The position numbers and the translations under genes are program-made. The notes under the pieces were generated by a model, which ran no database searches, was not told the origin of the DNA, and was given only the letters and a program-made list of their open reading frames with translations. From positions 148,881-212,880 of the forward strand of contig NZ_JAAJTJ010000003.1 of assembly GCF_011030405.1 (NCBI RefSeq): 64,000 nucleotides of DNA, read 5' to 3'. Origin of the DNA: Parapedobacter sp. SGR-10 (GTDB lineage: Bacteria > Bacteroidota > Bacteroidia > Sphingobacteriales > Sphingobacteriaceae). Below, in pieces: positions 46,942-54,609 of this stretch; position 1 is the first letter of the stretch; each line of letters begins with the position of its first letter.

Positions 46942-48480
46942 ATGAAAAGAATACATCCATATAAACTTGTTGTTCACCTTATCCTTGCGGCAGTACTCAC
47001 GGGTAGCTGTGGTAAATTGGAGTTGTTGAAAAATGTTGATTCAGAAGCTATATCAGCAGGAGAGGACTTGAAGAATCAAACGATTTGGGAGTTTATTTCT
47101 TCTACTTCGAGTATAGCCAACGATACGTTAAAGTCCCTAAGCCTGTTTACCAGAGCAGTGGAGAGAGCCGGACTCAAAGAGTTTTTTGGGCAAGACGGCC
47201 AGTACACGATCATCGCACCGCGTAATACTGCAATGGAAGCATTTATAGCATCATTGGGGTACAGTGATCTGGAGGATGTTCCACCGGCAGTATTAAGAAA
47301 TATTTTTTTAGGAAATACCGTCAATGGAAAAATCTTTTCCTACGAGCTGCCGGAAGGTGAGTTGATGACCTTTGAGACTATGAATAAGGACAGCATATCA
47401 TTTATACGTGAGCCCGCGAGCACCAATCCCTATAGGGTGACGATCAATAGCGCACCTACATTTGTCTCTACAGCTGTAAGGATACGTAGCCAGAATCTCT
47501 TATGCAAAAATGGTGTTGTCCATGTGATCGATACCTATACGCACTATATCCCCCGGACTTCTGCTCCGGATGCTGCCAGTCCCGGAGAAGGCAGTATGTC
47601 AGAAACACTTGACGTACTCAAGGATGCCTATATGTCCAACGGAAGCACGACGGCAAAAAATACCAATTATGGTTCGGCAGTAAGTCTTAATGTCAAAAAA
47701 GCAGCTGTAGATTTCACAAGAAGGGCTATTACTCAATTTGAAGTACGACAACCCCATTCCTTCCAGAGAATAGGTACGGCAAGGGTGGGATTGTACTGCA
47801 CCCGAGTGGACGGAGATGGAGGGATTGTATCCCTATTTGAGGATGAGCCTATAGACTGGCTGGAAAATCAAGTTAGTTGGGCAAACTGTCCGATCCCGGG
47901 TACCGTACCTATCGGAGATGTGAACCTGAGTCCAGGTACAGGAGCATCTGGATCGGTAAACAAATGGCATTATATTGATATCACAAATGCTTACCAAGAT
48001 GCTGTAAGACAAAATAAAACTTTCATAAATGTCGGTATTAATACCGCTGACAATGATCTGTTTACTTTTGCTTCAAAAGAATACTCCACAAGCAGTATAC
48101 CTGTCGGCACACGTGCGCCTATTATCATCTTGACCTCCCCGGTAGCCTCTATTCTATCCAATCCGGTCAACGCAGGAATTACCGTTGACCGCCAATCGGG
48201 AAATAAGATACTGACAACATCGGAGTTGAAATTTGAAGGGGCAGAGAGTAAGAATATATTCTTTGTGGTGAAGGATCTGCCCCAGATGGGATATTTGGTT
48301 GTCGGTGGAAGACCTGTTTTGCAGGAAGGGGTGAGATTTAGCCAAGAACAAATAGAAAAGGGAGCAGTACGGTATCTACATAGCGGTGAAGGGAATATAG
48401 ACAGTTTTTCATTGGAAGGGCAGGATTTCCAAGGAGGTTTTTATGATGATGTTTTGACCGTTAATGTGACCATACAATAA
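46942..48480 (+). CDS. Fas1-DNRLRE-CSPG surface lipoprotein of PUL2
   Basis: A 512-residue lipoprotein (lipobox LTGSC, Cys23) with the same three-part design as 21415: fasciclin-like (about 45-190; FTRAVERAGLKEFF, YTIIAPRNTAMEAF, PPAVLRNIFLGNTV), DNRLRE-like (about 215-400; RRAITQFEV, GTARVGLY, TNAYQDAVRQNKTFINVGI) and CSPG-type repeat (about 425-512; VVGGRPVL, FSQEQIEKGAVRYL, DFQGGF). It starts 13 bases after SusD. Predicted extracellular glycan-binding role, replacing SusE/F. ATG 46942 chosen because the signal peptide begins there; an ATG at 46912 overlaps SusD. Confidence 0.82.
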   Translation: MKRIHPYKLVVHLILAAVLTGSCGKLELLKNVDSEAISAGEDLKNQTIWEFISSTSSIANDTLKSLSLFTRAVERAGLKEFFGQDGQYTIIAPRNTAMEAFIASLGYSDLEDVPPAVLRNIFLGNTVNGKIFSYELPEGELMTFETMNKDSISFIREPASTNPYRVTINSAPTFVSTAVRIRSQNLLCKNGVVHVIDTYTHYIPRTSAPDAASPGEGSMSETLDVLKDAYMSNGSTTAKNTNYGSAVSLNVKKAAVDFTRRAITQFEVRQPHSFQRIGTARVGLYCTRVDGDGGIVSLFEDEPIDWLENQVSWANCPIPGTVPIGDVNLSPGTGASGSVNKWHYIDITNAYQDAVRQNKTFINVGINTADNDLFTFASKEYSTSSIPVGTRAPIIILTSPVASILSNPVNAGITVDRQSGNKILTTSELKFEGAESKNIFFVVKDLPQMGYLVVGGRPVLQEGVRFSQEQIEKGAVRYLHSGEGNIDSFSLEGQDFQGGFYDDVLTVNVTIQ

Positions 48481-48518
48481 AATAAGAAAGCTTAATAAGA
48501 GCTTTTGCCCCGAAGAAA

Positions 48519-48573
48519 AAAGGGGGATGTCTCCTATGTTTGTTGAAGAAAAATGTAGGAAACATCCCCCTTT
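48519..48573 (+). terminator. PUL2 3' hairpin
   Basis: Outer stem AAAGGGGGATGT / ACATCCCCCTTT, inner part TCCTATGTTTGTT-N7-AATGTAGGA. 17 + 9 bases are identical to the hairpin after the PUL1 Fas1 gene with the same 7-base spacing. No long T run follows. Confidence 0.75.
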
Positions 48574-48625
48574 CTGATTGGTCCAGATAAACAAAACAAA
48601 AATACTCCGAACGAATATAGGTGTA

Positions 48626-50020
48626 TTATGGTTGGGGTGTGTGTTCTCTCGATATAGAGAAAACATGCTCTTGCACTTTGCCGAGTGGAATGCCACGTGT
48701 ACTCTTGACATTTGAGCCAATGATCACCTTATAGTGACCTTGATGTTTAAAAGAACCTGCTTTTGGGGTGAAAATAAAATAGGTATCTTTTCTCTTGACT
48801 TTCCAACTACCCTCAATCACTTCACCTGTCTGCTGTGACACGACCATTACAGACTCTTTTACCGAGGGTACATCCATCTGTGGAGCAAAATGGATGATTA
48901 CCGGCTGGTCTGGTGCAACCACATTTTCGTTATTTCGTCCATTGTAAGGAGTGACGTATAGGATATTCGGTGGCAGATCAGGTTCAAGATAGCTTGAGAA
49001 AAATTTTTCGACAACTTCCTCTCTTATGTATCCCATATCCGGTTGAAATCCCGTGGCCATATGATGCCCCCTGTCTAGCATGGGTATGCCCAACCAGTTT
49101 GCATCATGATCTTTAGAGTAAGCTTCTACTACATTCGGCCAAGCATCCCAATGTTTATATTGGTCGGACTTCCCTACAGCCGTAATCGTCGGTGCATAAT
49201 CATCTTTGACATATTTTTTAGAGCTTCTGGTTCCATTTCCCATGGATTGATACCCTACCTGAATATGGCTTGCATATCCTGTATAGGGCTGTGGGCCATA
49301 GGGCTCTCGCTTGCCAAATCTTTCGTCAGAGTTTTCGCTTATCGTAGGGTCCGAAAGGCGGGTGATGGCATAAGAGCCTTTCGAATGCCCCAGTCCGCCT
49401 ATAAAATCAGGATCAATACTATACTTTTCAGCATTGGCCCGCAAGTATCTTATGGCAGCGGTATAGGCTTTTACTCCCGTAATATCATCCAACGAATAAT
49501 ATGCATCATGATGTCCGAAAATACGGGCAAGGGGGCTGTATGCATGATCAATGATGACGGTTACATATCCTCTTTTGGCAAAGGTTTGCTGAAAAGGGGT
49601 GTGCCTATGGATGTTTCGTTTCGTGGCGGTAGATACGATAAAAAAAACCGGGCGAGGTTTAGCGGGTTTTTCGGGATGTATGATATCCATACGCAAGCTC
49701 CAGTCGAAAGGGTTGCCTTCTGTATCTTTGAGATCACTCTTTTTTGTAGCTATCTTGTCGTAACCTTCTTTTTTGCCTACAATGTATTTGTTGTAATGAT
49801 CTATTACCTTCTCTACCGTACCTTGCGATCCCTGCTTGTCCAATTCAAAGAAAACAACATCTTTTGTCTCGGTAAAACCCTCAGGTATAAAAGCCTCTTG
49901 ATATGCCGGCCGTGGCTGTGCAAACAAGATGGTGGAGTGCAATAAAAATATACTTGTATGTAGTAGGGCAAAAATTACCCCGGATTCAACCTCCACGTTT
50001 GAAAAAAAACGATATCTCAT
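48626..50020 (-). CDS. Alpha/beta hydrolase with Ig-like tail
   Basis: A 464-residue exported hydrolase. Signal/anchor to about residue 35 (FLLHSTILFAQP). The catalytic part (about 60-370) has GLGHSKGSYAI (nucleophile Ser elbow G-H-S-K-G) and DRGHHMATGF (likely His); a C-terminal Ig-like SbsA/Big_5-type domain follows (VVAPDQPVIIHFAPQMDV). Probably an esterase acting on the PUL glycan; substrate unknown. ATG 50020 chosen, since the upstream ATG at 50134 would overlap the next gene. Convergent with the SusCD-fas1 operon. Confidence 0.75.
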   Translation of the reverse strand: MRYRFFSNVEVESGVIFALLHTSIFLLHSTILFAQPRPAYQEAFIPEGFTETKDVVFFELDKQGSQGTVEKVIDHYNKYIVGKKEGYDKIATKKSDLKDTEGNPFDWSLRMDIIHPEKPAKPRPVFFIVSTATKRNIHRHTPFQQTFAKRGYVTVIIDHAYSPLARIFGHHDAYYSLDDITGVKAYTAAIRYLRANAEKYSIDPDFIGGLGHSKGSYAITRLSDPTISENSDERFGKREPYGPQPYTGYASHIQVGYQSMGNGTRSSKKYVKDDYAPTITAVGKSDQYKHWDAWPNVVEAYSKDHDANWLGIPMLDRGHHMATGFQPDMGYIREEVVEKFFSSYLEPDLPPNILYVTPYNGRNNENVVAPDQPVIIHFAPQMDVPSVKESVMVVSQQTGEVIEGSWKVKRKDTYFIFTPKAGSFKHQGHYKVIIGSNVKSTRGIPLGKVQEHVFSISREHTPQP

Positions 50021-50081
50021 GTAAAATGAATTTATTTGATGTCCTTTGTGCTTAATTTTGATCGATATAATGTCCCTGTGG

Positions 50082-50642
50082 TTATTGAACAACCAGCATT
50101 GGTGGATTTTTGGACTCTTTTGAACCAAACTCACTTTTAATGCCGGTCGATTTGGGATCGCTGATACGCAGGCTGATCTGCTTGGCTCCAGCAGTCACAG
50201 CTTCTTTGATATATGCTGTCAAATCAATTTCAATATAATTTTTCTGAACATTCACATCCAATTTACCCACTACTTTTGTAGGTTTAGGTGCATTAGACCA
50301 TTTTATATCTTCCTCATTCCAATCTGCAGGAGTCTCGGCAACTTCCAGGGACAATCCGGCAGAAGCATCATCCACCTCATTGCAATATAATTTCAGATAG
50401 ACTTTGCCCGGTATTGAAGTGCTTATTGATGAAATATCAAATCTCAAAAACGCATGTCTGAGAACGGTGCTACGGTTGGTACGAAGTACCCTCAATTTAT
50501 TGTCTTTTCCATAGTTGCCTATATTATCTCCTGAATATACATATGAATCTGCAATAGGAAGAAGTTCTACACTGTTGTTCTGTCCAAAAGTGATACAAGA
50601 GATCGCCACCAATAAGAATAGGGATAGAATAATTTTTTTCAT
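50082..50642 (-). CDS. Secreted DNRLRE/CBM96-like single-domain protein
   Basis: A 186-residue exported protein: signal peptide to about residue 20, then one DNRLRE beta domain (PIADSYVYSGDNIGNYGKDN, LRVLRTNR, HAFLRFDIS, IKWSNAPKP, IDLTAYIKEAV). The same domain type forms the middle of the two Fas1 lipoproteins. No enzyme signature. It lies 61 bases upstream of the alpha/beta hydrolase gene on the same strand and probably binds glycan for it. Confidence 0.82.
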   Translation of the reverse strand: MKKIILSLFLLVAISCITFGQNNSVELLPIADSYVYSGDNIGNYGKDNKLRVLRTNRSTVLRHAFLRFDISSISTSIPGKVYLKLYCNEVDDASAGLSLEVAETPADWNEEDIKWSNAPKPTKVVGKLDVNVQKNYIEIDLTAYIKEAVTAGAKQISLRISDPKSTGIKSEFGSKESKNPPMLVVQ

Positions 50643-50760
50643 GCTTTTTTTACTTTAAGATTTATAATGAATGTCTATTGCAAGGTAAGTAGCCAGATGT
50701 TGGGAAATCCAGAATAATCTTTCAAAAAACCATGGTATTTGATACAATGGATATCACGAT

Positions 50761-51456
50761 TTATACGACGATCTCATTGTATATCTTCATGGTTTTGACC
50801 TTGGTCTCGTTTACCATTTTTGCAAGCAGCCTCTTGTATACCCTGTCTATATAACTGTCCATTATCTGCCTTTTGAAATTGTCAAACGTTTTTTCTGCAG
50901 AATACACACCTTCTGATTTCAGCGTATCAAAATGTACGAGTAGTAAGCTGTCGTTTACCGGTATTTTGTTTCCTGCCAAGGAATTTTTGAGGACAATAAG
51001 TGCATTGCTAAATTTATAATCAAAAAATATCTGCTCGCTATAGACAACAGGTCCATAGATTATCTCCTTTTTTAGTGCCTTCTGCTGGCGTTGTTCATTT
51101 TCTTGTTCTAGTGCTGCCAACAATTCTCCATACGTGTTATAAGGCCATAATCTGTTTTCTTCCAGCAGTTGCTGTTGCACCTTAATTTCGATTAATGACT
51201 TCAACGCTTTGTTTCTTAACGAATCCATTGGTGTTGTTCCTTCAAAATCCGTGTGCCAGAAATCTTTTACCTTGGACAAATCAAATGCTTTGGCATATTC
51301 ATTATACACCACAGCTCTATAGCGCATCATCTCCCGCTTCAGCTCTGCTGCCTCTACAGGGCTATCGTTTACGTAAGCTACGATAGAGAGGGGAGAGGCT
51401 GCTATAGATCCACAAAAAATAAAGATCAAGAATGTGGTTACTGTAATACTTTTCAT
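50761..51456 (-). CDS. SurA-N-like periplasmic protein without isomerase domain
   Basis: A 231-residue exported protein: signal peptide (VTTFLIFIFCGSIAASP), then AYVNDSPVEAAELKREM and LIEIKVQQQLLEENRL, the pattern of the SurA/PpiC N-terminal chaperone domain, followed by helical segments. No parvulin active-site region is present, and the protein is about half the length of SurA. Possibly a dedicated chaperone or a decayed isomerase. ATG 51456 chosen; upstream in-frame ATGs lack a signal peptide. Confidence 0.6.
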   Translation of the reverse strand: MKSITVTTFLIFIFCGSIAASPLSIVAYVNDSPVEAAELKREMMRYRAVVYNEYAKAFDLSKVKDFWHTDFEGTTPMDSLRNKALKSLIEIKVQQQLLEENRLWPYNTYGELLAALEQENEQRQQKALKKEIIYGPVVYSEQIFFDYKFSNALIVLKNSLAGNKIPVNDSLLLVHFDTLKSEGVYSAEKTFDNFKRQIMDSYIDRVYKRLLAKMVNETKVKTMKIYNEIVV

Positions 51457-51540
51457 AGGTACGAACCTCTGGTTAAACCGTAAGCTAATGTATGGCTTTC
51501 TTTCCTTAATGAAGCGGGTATTTCGGTTAAATTTACAGGG

Positions 51541-51616
51541 TAAATTTGACATAGAGGCATAAAAAACGGATGGAGAGCCTTCGCATGTTAAATATGACAT
51601 GCAAAACCGTATCATT
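51541..51616 (+). promoter_or_regulatory. PUL2 GH2 control region with two related motifs
   Basis: TAAATTTGACATA (51541-51553; TAAATTTG is also a -7 box) and TAAATATGACATGCAAAA (51589), 48 bases apart. The second matches the candidate operator before the agarase-like gene at 32819. Confidence 0.5.
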
Positions 51617-51670
51617 TCACCTGTACATATGCTGCGCTCACTTTCTATTTTTGACTATGTTGAGCAAACA

Positions 51671-51714
51671 TAGCTATCAATTTGATTAATTACTTCGATA
51701 ACATCAGCAAATAA
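51671..51714 (+). pseudogene. 3' stub of an agarase-like gene
   Basis: In one frame this DNA reads INLINYFDNISK then TAA (51712-51714), matching the C-terminus QLINYFDNLNK of the enzyme at 32975. A stop upstream near 51660 cuts it off. The TAA overlaps the GH2 start as TAATG, the likely ancestral junction. Confidence 0.75.
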
Positions 51715-54410
51715 TGACCATTAGCCGTATTCTAATTGTATTCTTTTTATTAGGACTGTCTCTCAAGGGCCAGGCACAGCGTATATCCTACACGATCAAT
51801 AGCAACTGGAATTTCTACAAAGGAACACTGCAAAACATTCCACAGGCAGGACAGGAAATCCAGTGGGAACCTGTCAATATCCCACATACTTGGAACGACC
51901 GTGATGTCATGGACGATGAGCCGGGCTATTATAGGGGAGAGGCTTGGTACAGGAAAAAGATATATATACCTCAGCAATGGAAGGACAAAGATGTGTATGT
52001 ATTCTTCGAAGGAGCAGCACAGGTTGCAGAAGTGTTTGTAAACGGTAAAAAAGTAGGTTCGCATACCGGGAGCTATACTTTTTTCAGTTTTCCTATTACG
52101 CAATACCTCAAGCCGGGAAAGGACAATGTTGAAAACGAATTGCTCGTGAGACTCGACAACAGCCACAACGAGGATATCCCACCCTTGTCTGCCGATTTTA
52201 CTTTCTTCGGCGGACTCTATCGCGATGTCCATCTTATCGCGGTCAATAAAGTACGGTTTGATATGGACAATGATGCTTCAAATGGTATTTTTATCACAAC
52301 GCCAAACGTCAGCGCCGAAAGAGCAGCGGTAAATATCAGAGGCAGTTTTGTCAACAATTCCGCTTCTTCAAAAAATATTACGGTCGAGCATGTGATCCTT
52401 GATGCTGATGGTCAAACGGCTTATGCGTTGAAAAAAGAGTATAAAACAGCTAAAGGACAGCAAGTTTCCTTCTCGGATGACATAAATGACATCACCAAAC
52501 CCCACCTTTGGTCTACTGAAAACCCGTATCTATATAGGGTCGTTTCGACCATCAGCGATAGCCAGACACAAGAGATATTGGATGAAGTGAGCAACCCATT
52601 AGGATTCCGGTGGTATAGCTTTGACGCGGAGAAAGGTTTTTTTCTCAATGGGGAACCGCTTAAGCTGATCGGAGCGAGCAGGCATCAAGATTACAAAGGA
52701 AAAGGAAATGCGCTCAGCGATGCTTTGCATATCCGTGATGTAGAGCTGCTCAAGGAAATGGGCGGAAATTTCCTGCGTGTGGCACATTATCCACAGGATC
52801 CCGCTGTGCTGCAAGCATGCGACAGATTGGGGATCCTCGCTTCGGTAGAGACATCCATCGTCAATAGGATCACGGAGACAGAAGCTTTTGCCGAACACGC
52901 AAAAAAAATGCACCTGGAGATGATACGACAAAATTTCAATCACCCCAGCCTGATTATCTGGGCTTATATGAACGAGGTTTTGTTGCGGCCCCGCTATGAA
53001 AAGGGAAGTGTCGAGCAGGAAGCGTACTTTGGTAAAATAACCAAATTGGCACAGGAGCTGGAAGATATAACTCGAAAAGAAGATCCATACCGCTACACCA
53101 TGATTCCCAACCATGGCAATTTCGACCTGTACAATCGTGTACAGCTCACGAAGATCCCTATGTTGGTCGGCTGGAATCTCTATCAGGGATGGTATTCGGA
53201 CAAGTTTTCGGGTTTTGCCAATTATCTGGACAGGCATCGCCGGGAATTGCCGGACAAGCCCCTTTTGGTAACTGAATATGGTGGAGATGCAGACATACGC
53301 CTGCACAGCTTTGAGCCGATACGGTTTGACAAGACGGTAGAATATACGACACGCTACCACCAAGCCTACCTTAAAGCTATGATGGAGCGTCCTTTTGTAG
53401 CGGCGGCCATGATCTGGAATCTTGCAGATTTCAGCTCAGAAACCCGAACAGAGTCTACACCGCATATCAACAGCAAGGGGATACTTACGTTGGATCGAAA
53501 ACCCAAGGATGCTTACCGTTTTTATCAAGCCAACCTATTGAAGATACCCTATCTACAGATAGGCACGAAAGAATGGAACCTGCGGACAGGTATTGCCAAA
53601 TCGGATACACAGTTGGCGCATACGCAGGAAGTGCTCGTTTTTAGCAATCAGCCTACTGTCACACTCAAACACAACGGTAAAATCATCGGCAACAGTTCGA
53701 CCGCGCAGGGAATTGCACGTTTTCACGTAGACTTTGTCAATGGACAGAATACGCTACAAGCCCTGGCTACCACGGGAGACAAAGAGGAGATAACGGATCA
53801 GGCTGATATCTGGTTCAAAATGTTGCCTGTAAACCTTCATAATAAAAGTCTTCCTTTTACCGAAGTCAATATCAGCCTTGGGGATAAGAGGTATTTCCAC
53901 GATGCGGCAAACCATCAGATATGGATGCCTGAAAAAGAATATCAGCCGGGAAGTTGGGGGTATATCGGAGGAAGTATCTTCCGTATGGAAAACAAGGCCC
54001 GCCACAGCTATGGCTCTGACAAAGATATTTTAGGTACGGACGCAGACCCTGTGTATGCCACACAGCGAACGGGAATAGAGCAGTTTAAATTCGATGTTCC
54101 CCAAGGCGAGTACGAGCTTACCCTACATTTTGCAGAACTGCTGTCCGATATCCAAAGGGAAGAATTGGTGTATAATCTGAATGGAGGTGGGCTGACAGGC
54201 GATAATTTTCAGGAAAGGGTATTTGATGTAAACATCAATGGTCACGTCTTTCTGAAAAACCTAAGCAACAAAGAATACCTCGAACCGGAAAAAAGTGTTA
54301 ATTTTAAAACTTCGGTGAGCGTATATGACCACCAAGGCATTACCGTGGATTTTGTTCCCAAAACGGGAGAAACCATTTTGAACGGTATCCAGTTGAGAAA
54401 AATAAAGTGA
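51714..54410 (+). CDS. GH2 glycoside hydrolase with malectin-like domain
   Basis: An 898-residue exported GH2 enzyme (beta-galactosidase/beta-glucuronidase type). Signal peptide to about residue 20; sugar-binding domain (about 40-190; VNIPHTWNDRDVMDDEPGYY, RGEAWYRK); Ig-like domain; TIM barrel with acid/base Glu421 (IIWAYMNEV) and nucleophile Glu521 (LLVTEYGGD); then a beta domain and a C-terminal malectin-like domain (YELTLHFAELLSD, FDVNINGHVFL, NGIQLRKIK). Specificity cannot be told. The present TGA lies inside a mobile element; without it the protein would end two residues later, overlapping the CE15 start. Confidence 0.93.
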   Translation: MTISRILIVFFLLGLSLKGQAQRISYTINSNWNFYKGTLQNIPQAGQEIQWEPVNIPHTWNDRDVMDDEPGYYRGEAWYRKKIYIPQQWKDKDVYVFFEGAAQVAEVFVNGKKVGSHTGSYTFFSFPITQYLKPGKDNVENELLVRLDNSHNEDIPPLSADFTFFGGLYRDVHLIAVNKVRFDMDNDASNGIFITTPNVSAERAAVNIRGSFVNNSASSKNITVEHVILDADGQTAYALKKEYKTAKGQQVSFSDDINDITKPHLWSTENPYLYRVVSTISDSQTQEILDEVSNPLGFRWYSFDAEKGFFLNGEPLKLIGASRHQDYKGKGNALSDALHIRDVELLKEMGGNFLRVAHYPQDPAVLQACDRLGILASVETSIVNRITETEAFAEHAKKMHLEMIRQNFNHPSLIIWAYMNEVLLRPRYEKGSVEQEAYFGKITKLAQELEDITRKEDPYRYTMIPNHGNFDLYNRVQLTKIPMLVGWNLYQGWYSDKFSGFANYLDRHRRELPDKPLLVTEYGGDADIRLHSFEPIRFDKTVEYTTRYHQAYLKAMMERPFVAAAMIWNLADFSSETRTESTPHINSKGILTLDRKPKDAYRFYQANLLKIPYLQIGTKEWNLRTGIAKSDTQLAHTQEVLVFSNQPTVTLKHNGKIIGNSSTAQGIARFHVDFVNGQNTLQALATTGDKEEITDQADIWFKMLPVNLHNKSLPFTEVNISLGDKRYFHDAANHQIWMPEKEYQPGSWGYIGGSIFRMENKARHSYGSDKDILGTDADPVYATQRTGIEQFKFDVPQGEYELTLHFAELLSDIQREELVYNLNGGGLTGDNFQERVFDVNINGHVFLKNLSNKEYLEPEKSVNFKTSVSVYDHQGITVDFVPKTGETILNGIQLRKIK

Positions 54411-54594
54411 TTATATATTTCTTTAACCAAGCTTTGTCGTCATTTCGATGAGGAGGTACGACGAAGAGAAATCTATGGCCAAATGGGAAATTAATCTAAT
54501 TCATCCATAGATTTTACTTCGTAGAGCTCGTTTCACTCGGTTCTCCTCATTCTTCGTCGAAATGACGGGTTGGTTGCTAAAGTGTATAATTGCC
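54406..54594. mobile_element. MITE-like palindromic element, copy 3, with target duplication
   Basis: A 189-base element of the family at 9099 and 20276. Left end AGTGATTATATATTTC, right end AGTGTATAATTGCC; inner CGTCATTTCGATGAGG / CGTCGAAATGACGG. Flanked by a perfect 8-base repeat AAAAATAA (54398-54405, 54595-54602). It overlaps the end of the GH2 gene and separates it from CE15. Confidence 0.88.
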
Positions 54595-54609
54595 AAAAAT
54601 AAAAGTAAT

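Noticed and set aside
49106..49945. 279-residue plus-strand frame inside the alpha/beta hydrolase gene
   Set aside because: Antisense to a gene with a clear G-H-S-K-G nucleophile elbow; no recognisable protein features.
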